Of a stretch of DNA of 64,000 nt, positions 8,090-17,213 are shown piece after piece. Position 1 is the first letter of the stretch, and the number at the start of each line of letters is the position of its first letter. The stretch is from CAWCKS01 sp963796195 (GTDB lineage Bacteria; Pseudomonadota; Alphaproteobacteria; Rhizobiales; Xanthobacteraceae): positions 186,001 to 250,000 of the forward strand of contig CAWCKS010000003.1 in the NCBI GenBank assembly GCA_963796195.1, written 5' to 3'. Position numbers and translations under genes: made by a program. The notes under the pieces are model-generated. The model was given only the letters and a program-made list of their open reading frames with translations. It made no database searches and had not been told where the DNA came from.

Positions 8090-9487
8090 ATGAGTCGACT
8101 TGATGGCACGCTTGACACCGGCATCACGCTGATCCGATCCGCGTCGCGGCAGGTCGCAAGCGCCAACAGCTGGCTCGGGCAGTCCTTCAAGCGCTGGACG
8201 CCGAAGGGCCTTTATGCGCGGGCGCTGCTGATCATCATCGTGCCGATGCTGGTGCTGCAGGCGGTGATCGCGTTCGTGTTCATGGAGCGGCACTGGAACA
8301 CGGTGACGCAGCGCCTGTCGGAAGCGGTGGTGCGCGACATTGCGAGCCTGATCGACGTCTCCAAGCTCTATCCGCAGGACAAGGACCACGCGATTCTGAT
8401 CGGCATCGCGTCGAACCGGCTCGGCCTGCTGGTCGATTTCCTGCCCGGCGCCGACCTGCCGCCGCCCGGCCCAAAGCCGTTCTTCTCGCTGCTCGACCAG
8501 GCGCTGTCGCGGCAGATCGGTCAGCAGATCCGCCGCCCGTTCTGGATCGACACCGTCGGGCGCTCGTCACAGGTCGAAATCCGCATCAAGCTCGACGATT
8601 CGATCATGCGCGTGTTCGCGCGAAGAGACAGCGCCTACGCGTCGAATTCGGAAATCTTCCTGTTCTGGATGGTCGGCACGTCGCTCGTATTGCTGGCGGT
8701 CGCGATCCTGTTCCTGCGCAATCAGATCAAGCCGATCTTAAGGCTCGCGGAGGCCGCCGAGAGCTTCGGCAAGGGCCGCGAGGTGCCGAACTTCCGGCCG
8801 CGCGGCGCGCGCGAGGTACGCCAGGCGGCGCAGTCATTCATGGAGATGAGGTCGCGCGTCGAGCGTACCATCGAGCAGCGCACCGCGATGCTCGCCGGTG
8901 TGTCGCACGACCTGCGCACCATCCTGACCCGCTTCAAGCTGGAGATGGAGCTGATCGACAGCCCCGAAGTCGAGGGCATGCGCAAGGACGTCGACGAGAT
9001 GAACGGCATGCTCGAAGGCTACCTCGCCTTCGCCCGCGGCGACAGCGGCGAGCATGCCGCGCCGACCCACATCCCGGCGTTGCTCGAGGAGTTGCGCAGC
9101 GACGCCGAGCGGCACGGCCACAACGCCAGCGTGGTCTATCACGGCCAGCCCGTGGTGATCGTCAAGCCGGCGGCGTTCAAGCGCTGTCTCGCCAACCTCG
9201 TCTCCAATGCCGCGCGCCACGGCAACGCCATCGCCATTTCGGGCCACCGCGATCATCGCTGGCTCACCATCACCATCGATGACGACGGTCCCGGGATTCC
9301 TCATGGCATGCGCGGAGACGTGTTCAAGCCGTTCTTCCGGCTCGACGATGCCCGCAATGTCGACGAAGGCGGCAGCGGGCTCGGCCTGGCAATCGCTCGC
9401 GACATCGCCCGCTCGCATGGCGGCGACATCACGCTGGGCGACAGCCTGATGGGGGGCCTGCGCGCGACCGTGCGAGTCCCCGTTTAA
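8090..9487 (+). CDS. EnvZ-like sensor histidine kinase
   Basis: A 465-residue membrane kinase, probably the partner of the response regulator 36 bp upstream. Transmembrane segments lie near residues 45-65 and 190-210 and bracket a periplasmic sensor region. A HAMP linker follows, then the phospho-acceptor His in LAGVSHDLRTILTRF, the N box (NLVSNAARHG), the G1 box (DDDGPGIP) and the G2 box (GGSGLGLAIARDI). The ATG at 8090 is preferred over the TTG one codon earlier. The signal it senses cannot be told from sequence. Confidence 0.93.
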   Translation: MSRLDGTLDTGITLIRSASRQVASANSWLGQSFKRWTPKGLYARALLIIIVPMLVLQAVIAFVFMERHWNTVTQRLSEAVVRDIASLIDVSKLYPQDKDHAILIGIASNRLGLLVDFLPGADLPPPGPKPFFSLLDQALSRQIGQQIRRPFWIDTVGRSSQVEIRIKLDDSIMRVFARRDSAYASNSEIFLFWMVGTSLVLLAVAILFLRNQIKPILRLAEAAESFGKGREVPNFRPRGAREVRQAAQSFMEMRSRVERTIEQRTAMLAGVSHDLRTILTRFKLEMELIDSPEVEGMRKDVDEMNGMLEGYLAFARGDSGEHAAPTHIPALLEELRSDAERHGHNASVVYHGQPVVIVKPAAFKRCLANLVSNAARHGNAIAISGHRDHRWLTITIDDDGPGIPHGMRGDVFKPFFRLDDARNVDEGGSGLGLAIARDIARSHGGDITLGDSLMGGLRATVRVPV

Positions 9488-10321
9488 CTACTTGGCCAGC
9501 TCTTTCGAGCGTCGCGTCGCCGCGGCGATGGCGCGCATCATCAGCCCCGCAAGCCCGTCCTTGCCCATCAGGATTTCCAGCGCCGCGGCGGTTGTGCCGC
9601 CGGGCGAGGTGACGTTCTGGCGCAATGTCGCTGCGTCCGTGTCGGACTGCTGCAGCAACGCTCCCGACCCAGCCACCGTCTCGCGCGCAAGTTTCGCCGC
9701 AAGGTCAGCCGGCAAACCTGCGGCAACGCCTGCGCGCGCAAGTTCCTCCGCGAGCAGGAACACGTAGGCAGGGCCCGAGCCGGACACGGCCGTCACCGCG
9801 TCCAGCAACGCTTCGTCCTCGACCCACTCGACCGCACCGGTGGCGCGCAGCAGCGCATCGGCCACGCCACGCTGGCCATTGGTTACGTTCGATGCCGGCA
9901 CCGCAACCGTGATGCCGCGCCCGATCGCCGCCGGCGTGTTCGGCATTGCGCGCACCACGGCGCCGCCGCAGGCCGCAGCAATCCTTGCGATCGTCATGCC
10001 GGCCATGATCGACACCACCAGTGTATCGGTGGATACCAGCGGTTTCAGCAAGGGGCCGGCTTCGGCGAAGGCCTGCGGCTTGACCGCGATGACGAGCGCC
10101 GCGACGTCACGAAGCGCGCCTGCGGCCGGATTGAGGCGCAGGCCCTGCCGTGCCAGCGCGCTGATCTCGGCCGACGGCTGTGGCTCGATCGCGACGACGC
10201 GGTCGGCTGACAGCCCGGCCTTCAGCCAGCCGGTGAGCAGCGCGCTGCCCATCTTGCCGGCGCCGGCCAGCACAATTGCGCCCTTGAGGGCGGCCAACGC
10301 TTGTGAAGGATGTTTGGTCAT
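9488..10321 (-). CDS. proC: Pyrroline-5-carboxylate reductase
   Basis: Catalyses the last step of proline synthesis, the NAD(P)H reduction of pyrroline-5-carboxylate. The Rossmann motif IVLAGAGKMGSALLTGWL is at the N-terminus; the substrate/NADP region VVRAMPNTPAAIG and the signature SGSGPAYVFLLAE with VTSPGGTTAAAL are all present. The ATG at 10321 (MTKHPSQAL) gives 277 residues, the usual length; a TTG at 10357 is less likely. It lies 79 bp behind ybjN and probably shares its transcript. Confidence 0.95.
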   Translation of the reverse strand: MTKHPSQALAALKGAIVLAGAGKMGSALLTGWLKAGLSADRVVAIEPQPSAEISALARQGLRLNPAAGALRDVAALVIAVKPQAFAEAGPLLKPLVSTDTLVVSIMAGMTIARIAAACGGAVVRAMPNTPAAIGRGITVAVPASNVTNGQRGVADALLRATGAVEWVEDEALLDAVTAVSGSGPAYVFLLAEELARAGVAAGLPADLAAKLARETVAGSGALLQQSDTDAATLRQNVTSPGGTTAAALEILMGKDGLAGLMMRAIAAATRRSKELAK

Positions 10322-10400
10322 CGACGCGGGTCCGGACGCGGAAAAAGTCGACAGCAATGTAGACTGTCAACCATGCGGCGTCATCACGCCGCGTCGTGCT

Positions 10401-10925
10401 CTACGCCTCGCCCTGTGTGTCGAACATCACGGCGTCGACCGCCTCGCGCGCCGACTTGCCGGCCCACACCACGTACTGGAACGCCGCAAAATAGCGCTCG
10501 CAGGCCTCGGTTGCCGCCGCCAGCATCGCCTCGCATTGCTCCGAGGTCGCGGTAATGCAACCGGCGAGGATCAGCGCCTGGCGGAACATCACGAGGCCCG
10601 GCTGTATCCACAGATCGAAATGGCCGATCCAGAGCTGCTCGTTGATCATTGCGACCAGCCGCTGCGTCTCCGCCTTGCGCGCCTCCGGCACCTTCATGTC
10701 GAAGGTGCAGGCGATGTGCAGCGACTCGATCTCCGCCATCCAGGTGAACGAGACCTGGTAGTCGGTGTGCTTGCCCTTGACCAGAAGCGACACCTCGTCC
10801 TCGCCGGAGCGTTCGAACGACCAGTCGTGCACCACCGCGACTTCCTCGACGACGTGAAGCGGGTTGGGACGGGAATCGGGTTCGATTTCGAGCAAGGCCA
10901 TGCCGTCTCGAGCTGTCATTTCCAT
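10401..10925 (-). CDS. YbjN domain-containing protein
   Basis: A 174-residue soluble protein of the YbjN family, which resembles type III secretion chaperones in fold and has poorly known, stress-related roles. The start at 10925 (MEMTARDGMALLE) is chosen because the family alignment begins there, though the frame extends upstream. Recognisable features are NPLHVVEEVAVVHDWSFER near the N-terminus and WIGHFDLWIQPGLVMFRQAL in the second half. The pairing with proC is common in Bradyrhizobiaceae. Confidence 0.82.
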   Translation of the reverse strand: MEMTARDGMALLEIEPDSRPNPLHVVEEVAVVHDWSFERSGEDEVSLLVKGKHTDYQVSFTWMAEIESLHIACTFDMKVPEARKAETQRLVAMINEQLWIGHFDLWIQPGLVMFRQALILAGCITATSEQCEAMLAAATEACERYFAAFQYVVWAGKSAREAVDAVMFDTQGEA

Positions 10926-11201
10926 TCTTTCAATCGTGGGACTTAACGCCAATCTGCGACGCGTACTGGCGAGCTGGCCTAAGCGAGTTGCGACTTCCTG
11001 ACCGCGGCAGGTGATGTGATTTGCGGAATCTGCGCAACCGGTCGTGGAATCGGTCCACAGCCTAAGGAGCCGTCGTCCACAACGATGTGGGAGCGAAAAA
11101 GCCGGGGGATAAGAGAACAAAACGGAATCGGATTCGCGCGTAAAGAGTCCCGCGCGCCGATTCCCGCGTTGCGAGTCTTTGTGGCGTGCAGAGCCTGCGG
11201 T

Positions 11202-12000
11202 TCAGGGCTTGCGCGCGACGAGGATGACCGACGGGTAGGACAGCAGGACGGTGTCGCCATCGCGATATGCGTCCATGCCGAGCAGGTCGCCGTCGACCAA
11301 GTCGTTGATCATCGATCGCAGCAGCGGACGGTCATCTCCCGCCGGGAACGATCCCGCGATCAGCCGCTCGCGTTCGACCGGCACCCGATAGAACGCTTTG
11401 GACGGCGGCGGCAGACCGGCCGCAGCGAAAAGGTCAACCAGATAGCCGAGGGTGCGAAATTCCACCGTCGAGGGATCGCGGTGCAGCTCCATTCGATTGA
11501 AGGCCGCGGCCTTTGCCGGATCATCGGACGCCAGCCCATCGCACAGCACGATGCGTCCGCCACGCCGGCACACCCGCAGCATCTCGGCAAATGCGCGCTT
11601 CGGCTCTTCGAAATGGTGAAAGGCAAAACGGCAGTTGACGATATCGAACGACGCGTGCGCGAACGGCAGCGCGTAGACGTCACCGCGATGGAACTCGGTA
11701 TTCTTGAGTTCCTCTGCCCGCAGCCAGTTTGCGCGCTTGCGCGAGCATCGCGTCGGTCGCATCGAGACCGGCAGCGCGGTGGACACGCGCGGCAAATGCA
11801 GCGACCACCGAGCCCGGGCCGCAGGCAACGTCAAGCGAAGTATCGTCCGGCGCGGGCGCGGCTGCATCGACCAAAAGCTTGAGCGCGTCCTCGTTGTGCA
11901 GCGATGGCGACGCCGCAAAGCCCTCGGCCTGGCGGCTGAATTGATCCTGGATTTTGGATGCGTGGGAGTCGTCCGGTTGACCGGCGTGAGTATTTGGCAT
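11202..12000 (-). CDS. Class I SAM-dependent methyltransferase (frameshifted)
   Basis: Translation from ATG 12000 gives a methyltransferase N-terminus with SAM motif I (LDVACGPGSVVAAFA) and motif II (AAGLDATDAML), then leaves frame near 11727. The remainder, in another frame, carries RGDVYALPFAHASFDIVNC, FAFHHFEEPKRAFAEM and GGRIVLCDGLAS, which are the later motifs of the UbiE/Methyltransf_11 type. Removing one base in the coding-strand run GGCTGCGGG joins the parts as ARKLARAEEL. The substrate is unknown. Single-base insertion, probably an artefact. Confidence 0.8.
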
Positions 12001-12053
12001 GGGTGAAGGCCTTTGCCGTTGGCAAAATTTCGAAACAACAGGTGCAAACAGGT

Positions 12054-12082
12054 TTGACCGGCCCTCGCAAGGGACCGGTCAA
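12054..12082 (-). terminator. Hairpin downstream of prs
   Basis: TTGACCGG-CCCT-cgca-AGGG-ACCGGTCAA forms a 12-bp stem with one bulged base, 39-67 nt past the prs stop and before the methyltransferase start. No strong T-run, so a factor-dependent or weak terminator. Confidence 0.45.
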
Positions 12083-12120
12083 CTAAGTTGCAGCTGTGCC
12101 GAAGGTGCCTTCATCGTCTT

Positions 12121-13116
12121 TCAGTCGAACAGGCTCGAGACCAATTCCTCGGACGCCGTGCGGTCGATCGCTTCGCCGATCAGGCCCGCGATCGAGATCA
12201 CGCGGATGTTGCGGGCCGCGCGTACCGCCTCGGTCGGCTGGATCGAGTCGGTGATCACGAGCTCCTTGAGCTTTGAGGACGTGATCCGCGCCACCGCGCC
12301 GCCCGACAGCACGCCGTGGCTGATATAGGCGTAGACGTCCTTGGCGCCGTTGGCGAGCAGCGCGTCGGCCGCGTTCACCAGCGTGCCGCCGGAGTCGACG
12401 ATATCGTCGATCAGGATGCAGGTGTGGCCGGCGACATCGCCGATCACGTTCATGACCTCGGACTCGCCGGCGCGCTCGCGGCGTTTGTCGACGATGGCGA
12501 GCGGCGCGTTGATGCGCTTGGCAAGGCCGCGGGCGCGGGCGACGCCGCCGACGTCGGGTGACACCACCATCAGGTTGGCAAGATCGAACCGTTCCTTGAT
12601 GTCGCGCACCATCAACGGCGCGGCATAGAGATTGTCGGTCGGAATGTCGAAGAAGCCCTGGATCTGCCCGGCGTGGAGATCGAGCATCATCACGCGATCG
12701 ACGCCGGCGTTGGCAATCAGGTTGGCGACGAGCTTGGCCGAGATCGGCGCGCGCGAGCCGACTTTGCGGTCCTGCCGCGCATAGCCGAAATAGGGGATCA
12801 CCGCCGTGATGCGCCGGGCCGAGGAGCGGCGCACCGCGTCGGTGATGATCAGGAGCTCCATCAGGTGGTCGTTTGCCGGATAGGAGGTCGACTGCACGAT
12901 GAACACGTCCGAGCCGCGGATGTTCTCGTGGATCTCCACAAAAATCTCGTTGTCGGCGAAGCGCCGGACCGACGCCTTGGTCAGCGGCAGTTCCAGATGC
13001 GCGGCGATGGCATTGGCCAGCGGCTGATTGGAGTTGCCGGCGACCAGCTTGATCGCGCCGTTCTTGCCTGAGGTCTTTGCCTGCGTCTTGGGCATCGTGG
13101 ATGCGTTGCTCAGCAT
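12121..13116 (-). CDS. prs: Ribose-phosphate pyrophosphokinase
   Basis: Makes PRPP from ribose-5-phosphate and ATP for purine, pyrimidine, His, Trp and NAD synthesis. Visible motifs are the flexible-loop region PYFGYARQDRKVG, the ribose-phosphate loop SPDVGGVARARGLAKR and the PRPP-binding signature CILIDDIVDSGGTLVNAA. The N-terminal assembly motif KLVAGNSNQPLANAI and ADNEIFVEI are intact. The ATG at 13116 has a purine-rich GAGGGGG about 10 nt upstream; a second ATG at 13095 is possible. 331 residues, slightly long through its N-terminus. Confidence 0.96.
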   Translation of the reverse strand: MLSNASTMPKTQAKTSGKNGAIKLVAGNSNQPLANAIAAHLELPLTKASVRRFADNEIFVEIHENIRGSDVFIVQSTSYPANDHLMELLIITDAVRRSSARRITAVIPYFGYARQDRKVGSRAPISAKLVANLIANAGVDRVMMLDLHAGQIQGFFDIPTDNLYAAPLMVRDIKERFDLANLMVVSPDVGGVARARGLAKRINAPLAIVDKRRERAGESEVMNVIGDVAGHTCILIDDIVDSGGTLVNAADALLANGAKDVYAYISHGVLSGGAVARITSSKLKELVITDSIQPTEAVRAARNIRVISIAGLIGEAIDRTASEELVSSLFD

Positions 13117-13254
13117 GTCAATGACCCCCTCAAGCCGCAGAAATCACGCCCCAAAAGGCCGTGTGACGGGCGGGTGATATCAAGGTGGGTCCGGACCGGC
13201 AATACGGACGGCCGGTTTTCCTGCGTAAAATCGGCTCGATAACGCTAACGAGCG

Positions 13255-13878
13255 TTAAACCCGAGCACGGTCCGGGGGCCGGCTCGGTGCGATTCCGAGG
13301 GCAGGATCGTCGGCGCTGGCGATCGCCTGGCCGCGTCCCGGCGACTGCGGCGCCGGCGGGTTGTCAACGCCGCCGAGGTATGACGCCATACCGCTGATGC
13401 CGGCCTGCGCAATGCGTCGCAGCAGCTGGTCGTCGGCGGCGGCCCAGGCGTCGCGACCGGCCTTGCCGGCCGGCTCCTCGCCGGTAAGACGCAGCGCACG
13501 CTGCTGGTCGCGATCATAGACGTCGAACACGTATGCGATCACGCTGCGACCGCGCCTGACCTCCGCCGCGAGATAGGTCCGGACATGATAGGCCGCCGAT
13601 CCGTCGCGCTGCACGATCAGCACCGGCTTGCCCTGTGCCTCCGAATTGAGCGCGCTGACCAGCCGCTCGAACACCGCAGGTGGCGGACCGTCGATCGATT
13701 CAAAAGCAAGCGTCGGTCCGCCTGCGCTGGTCTGCTGTGCAAAGGCCGCCATGCTCTGGCCGCCGGTGCTGCAGCCTGTGCCGATGCCACCAAGCGCGAT
13801 GACAGCGGTGACGCCGAGCGCGCGTTGCAAGTCACGGCGCGCACGCAAGAAGGCAATGGCCGAACCGAGCCACGACAT
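13255..13878 (-). CDS. Hypothetical lipoprotein-like secreted protein
   Basis: A 207-residue protein with a hydrophobic N-terminal segment ending in GGIGTGCSTGG. The Cys could be lipidated, although the preceding residues fit the lipobox poorly. The body carries LAFESIDGPPPAVFERLV and AAYHVRTYLAAEVRRG, a pattern I associate with uncharacterised rhizobial envelope proteins; the C-terminus is Pro-rich and disordered. No enzymatic motif is seen. It diverges from the MFS gene, with about 140 bp between the starts. Confidence 0.7.
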   Translation of the reverse strand: MSWLGSAIAFLRARRDLQRALGVTAVIALGGIGTGCSTGGQSMAAFAQQTSAGGPTLAFESIDGPPPAVFERLVSALNSEAQGKPVLIVQRDGSAAYHVRTYLAAEVRRGRSVIAYVFDVYDRDQQRALRLTGEEPAGKAGRDAWAAADDQLLRRIAQAGISGMASYLGGVDNPPAPQSPGRGQAIASADDPALGIAPSRPPDRARV

Positions 13879-14021
13879 ATTGTTTGACGTCCCCGAACCA
13901 CTGTCATCGGGCGGCGATCATTCATCGTCACCGCTCCGTTCTCTCTAGCGATAGCCTCTATGACAGGCGAGGTCTAGACTGGTGGTTGCGATTTGATCAG
14001 GGTGTGGCGCAGCTACAATTT

Positions 14022-15185
14022 ATGGCCGTTGATCGACAAAAGCTTGGCGTCGTGATCCCGCTCGGGATCACACAAACGATCGCCTGGGCCTCGAGCTACT
14101 ATCTGCCCGCAATTCTGGCGCAGCCGATCGCCGCTGATCTCAACGTTTCGCCGAGCGTGATCTATGGCGCGCTGACCTTCGCGCTTGTGATTGCAGGGCT
14201 GCTCGGCCCGCGCGTCGGTCACGCCATCGACCGGCTCGGCGGTCGTGAATTGCTTTGCGTCTCCAACCTCGTTTTTGTCGCGGGTCTTGTTATCCTCAGC
14301 CTTGCGCACGGCGTCGTCGCGCTCGCCGTGGCGTGGCTGTTTCTCGGCATCGGCATGGGCCTCGGGCTTTACGAGGCCGCGTTCGCGACGCTGACCCGGT
14401 TCTACGGTACCGAGGCGCGTTCGGCGATCACCGGCATCACCTTGATCGCGGGTTTTGCCTCGACGGTCGGCTGGCCGGTCACCACATTGATCGATGCGCA
14501 TTACGGCTGGCGCACCGCGTGCCTGTTCTGGGCTATCGTGCATGTGCTGCTGGCGCTGCCGCTGAATTTCTGGCTGCCCCGACTGTCGGCGTCTCATGCG
14601 GCTGGTGCAGCTGCGGACTTGCCGGGGATTGAAGACAAGGCCGCCGAGACGCGCGCGATGATCCTGATCGCCTATGTCTTCGCTGCGACCGGCTTCGTCA
14701 GCGTCGGACTGTCGGCCATGCTGCCGTCGTTAATGCAGCAGCTCGGCGCCACACCGGCGGTCGCGCTGGTGTCGGCGACTCTCGTCGGGCCGGCGCAGGT
14801 GCTGGCGCGGATCATCGAGGCGAGCGTGTTGCGGCGGATGCATCCATTGACCTCGACGCGGCTTGCCACCGTGATGCACCCGATCGGGGCGGCGCTGATC
14901 GCAGTCGGCGGCCCGATCATTGCGCCGGCATTCACGATCCTCTACGGCGCCGGCAACGGCATTCTCACGATTGCGCGCGGCACGCTGCCGCTCGCGGTAT
15001 TCGGGCCGGTCGGCTTCGGCCGACGCGTCGGTTTGCTCGCGATGCCGGCGCGCGTGAGCGGCGCGGTTGCGCCGCTGGTGCTTGGGCTCTTGATGCAGAG
15101 CTATGGCGCCAACGTGCTGTGGGTCAGCGCGGCGCTGTCGATTTCGGCTTGCGCGGCGCTGTTTCTGATGCGCGCGAGGGGGTGA
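14022..15185 (+). CDS. MFS transporter
   Basis: A 387-residue major facilitator with about 12 hydrophobic segments. The loop after segment 2 (GPRVGHAIDRLGGRELL) is a degenerate MFS motif A (G-x3-D-R-x-G-x-R). The start is taken at ATG 14022 (MAVDRQKLGVVIPLG) because the first membrane segment follows directly; the open frame upstream lacks any such character. It resembles the oxalate/formate antiporter-like or YbfB-like MFS groups, but the substrate cannot be named. Confidence 0.88.
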   Translation: MAVDRQKLGVVIPLGITQTIAWASSYYLPAILAQPIAADLNVSPSVIYGALTFALVIAGLLGPRVGHAIDRLGGRELLCVSNLVFVAGLVILSLAHGVVALAVAWLFLGIGMGLGLYEAAFATLTRFYGTEARSAITGITLIAGFASTVGWPVTTLIDAHYGWRTACLFWAIVHVLLALPLNFWLPRLSASHAAGAAADLPGIEDKAAETRAMILIAYVFAATGFVSVGLSAMLPSLMQQLGATPAVALVSATLVGPAQVLARIIEASVLRRMHPLTSTRLATVMHPIGAALIAVGGPIIAPAFTILYGAGNGILTIARGTLPLAVFGPVGFGRRVGLLAMPARVSGAVAPLVLGLLMQSYGANVLWVSAALSISACAALFLMRARG

Positions 15186-15207
15186 GTGCGGCGAGCCGCC
15201 GGCTCAA

Positions 15208-15972
15208 TTATTCTTCCAGCACGATGGCGTGGACGTGGCGGCCGTAGTCCGGCTCCTTGCGGTGCACCGAGCGGCGGTAGCTAAAGAAGCTCGCCTCGTC
15301 GGCATAGGTGCACAGATCAAGATCTTCGATCATCAGCACGCCGGCACGCGTCAAACGATTGTGGATATAGCCGCCGAGATCGAACATGGCGTGGCCGTTA
15401 CGCGAGGCCGACGCAAAGAAGCGGGCGTTGTCGGCGTCGGCCTCCTCGAAGCGCGCGACGAATTCCATGCCGACCTCGTAGTTGCGCTGCCGGATCATCG
15501 GGCCGAGCGCGACGATGACGTCGTCGCGATGCGCGCCGAGCGTCTCCATGGCGTCGAGCGTCAATTCCAGCACGCCGGTCAGCGCGCCTTTCCAGCCGGC
15601 ATGCGCCGCGCCGATCACCTGCACCCGTGGATCGACGAACAGCACCGGCGCGCAGTCGGCGGCGGTCACGCCGAGCGAAATGCCGGGCGTCTGGGTCACC
15701 ATCGCGTCGGCCTTCGGTCGTGCCGACGGCCACGGCTCGGTGACAATGAGGGCATCGGGCGAATGCACCTGGTGCAGGCTCAGGAAATGCGACGGCGGCA
15801 CACCGACCATCTCCGCCATGCGGCGGCGGTTCTCCTGCACGCGCTCGGGCGCGTCGTTGGAGCCGAGCCCGCCGTTCAGCCCGGCATAAATGCCTTCCGA
15901 CACGCCGCCCTCGCGCGTGAAGAAGGCGTGGCGGATACCCGGTGCGCTGGAGAGCAGGAGCGACGTCAGCAT
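15208..15972 (-). CDS. pgeF: Peptidoglycan editing factor PgeF (laccase-domain, DUF152)
   Basis: A cytoplasmic zinc enzyme of the YfiH/PgeF family that removes misincorporated L-Ser from UDP-MurNAc precursors and also acts on purine nucleosides. Metal ligands are visible: H67/H70 in LSLHQVH, C107 in TAADCAPVLF and H124 in AAHAGWKGAL. The ATG at 15972 (MLTSLLLSS) is used; it lies 16 bp behind midA. 254 residues, normal. It ends the lgt-midA-pgeF cluster that is conserved in Rhizobiales. Confidence 0.92.
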   Translation of the reverse strand: MLTSLLLSSAPGIRHAFFTREGGVSEGIYAGLNGGLGSNDAPERVQENRRRMAEMVGVPPSHFLSLHQVHSPDALIVTEPWPSARPKADAMVTQTPGISLGVTAADCAPVLFVDPRVQVIGAAHAGWKGALTGVLELTLDAMETLGAHRDDVIVALGPMIRQRNYEVGMEFVARFEEADADNARFFASASRNGHAMFDLGGYIHNRLTRAGVLMIEDLDLCTYADEASFFSYRRSVHRKEPDYGRHVHAIVLEE

Positions 15973-15988
15973 GGCAGACTCGACAGCA

Positions 15989-17119
15989 TCACGCCGAGCC
16001 GGTTTTGGTGGCAAGCGCGTCCTCGACAAACCCGGCGAGTGTCTCGATCGACGGATGCGAGATGCCGAGCACCTTGAACAGCGCGCCCATGCCGCCGCGC
16101 CCGCTGCCGATCAGGCGGCGCAGCGCGGTCGTCACGTCGGCGGCGACTTGCGCGTTGGCCTTGCTGACCAGCGTCGCCGCACGCGTTTCGATGCCGAGTC
16201 GCTGCAGGAACTGGCCCTGTTCGATCGGGCCGTGCACGCGCGCTTCGACGTCTTCGGCGCTGCGCGCCAGCGCCTCGAAATCGACATGGGCGGTGAGGTC
16301 GGACTGGCCCGGGTTCTTCAGCGGATCGGCGAAGCTGTGACGCGCGATTGCCTGGAAGGTATCGCCGGCGTCGCTGCGCGAGTGGCCGTAGTCGATGACG
16401 AGCGCCGCGCCGCCGAACTGGCGCAGCCGCCGCGCCAGCTTCATGATTTCGTGCGGCGAACGCCATTCGAAGATCGCGCCGATCGGCGCCGCGCGCACGA
16501 GGTCGCTGACCAGGAGATCGAACCTCGGCAGCGGTTCGGGTGCGGTGGTGAACACCAGCTGGTCCTTGTCGTTGACGGCGATGACGCGCTCGTGCCACCC
16601 GTCGCGCCCCAGCACCGCCTGGTTGATCGGCAGTGCATCGAAATACTCGTTGGCGAAGATCAGCGCCGGACCGTCGGGCACGTCGTCGATGCTGTCGTGC
16701 CAGTGCACGCTGGCCTTCATGCCCGCCAGCGATTGCCGCTGCTTTTCGCGCAACGCCGGATTGATTTCGACGAGGTGGACCGTGAGCGCCTGGTAGAAGG
16801 TCGGCACGACGCGGATCGCGCGGAGCATGTCAGCCATCATGGTGCCGCGGCCGGGGCCGAGCTCGACGAGGCGGACGTTCTTCGGCGCGCCCATGGTGCG
16901 CCATGTCGCGGCCGCCCAAAGCCCGAGCAACTCGCCGAACATCTGGCTCACTTCGGGCGCCGTGATGAAGTCGCCCTCGCGGCCGAGCGGATCGCGCGTG
17001 ATGTAGTAGCCGTGCTCGGGGTGGGTGAGGCACAGCTCCATGTAGCGGGCCACCGGCATCGGCCCGGCCGACCTGATCCTGCTCCGGATTTCCGCACCCA
17101 GCGGTGGATAAGTGCTCAA
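15989..17119 (-). CDS. MidA/NDUFAF7-family SAM-dependent methyltransferase
   Basis: A COG1565 methyltransferase related to mitochondrial NDUFAF7, which methylates an arginine of a complex I subunit. Key motifs are MPVARYMELCLTHPEHGYY, GDFITAPEVSQMFGELLGLW, the SAM motif VELGPGRGTMMADML and FANEYFDALP. The frame is open up to 17263, but the sequence upstream is not family-like. A TTG at 17119 preceded by GGGGAG eight bases upstream gives the expected N-terminus (STYPPLGAEIRSRI) and 376 residues, so a TTG start is proposed. Confidence 0.88.
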   Translation of the reverse strand: MSTYPPLGAEIRSRIRSAGPMPVARYMELCLTHPEHGYYITRDPLGREGDFITAPEVSQMFGELLGLWAAATWRTMGAPKNVRLVELGPGRGTMMADMLRAIRVVPTFYQALTVHLVEINPALREKQRQSLAGMKASVHWHDSIDDVPDGPALIFANEYFDALPINQAVLGRDGWHERVIAVNDKDQLVFTTAPEPLPRFDLLVSDLVRAAPIGAIFEWRSPHEIMKLARRLRQFGGAALVIDYGHSRSDAGDTFQAIARHSFADPLKNPGQSDLTAHVDFEALARSAEDVEARVHGPIEQGQFLQRLGIETRAATLVSKANAQVAADVTTALRRLIGSGRGGMGALFKVLGISHPSIETLAGFVEDALATKTGSA

Positions 17120-17213
17120 CTGCGCTCCCCGAGCGTTGTTCGGCAGGTTGGGAACCGGTTTTCGCGCGCCGCTTCGCCGCGAATCGGCGTCAAAATGCTG
17201 CGGAACGCGCGCT

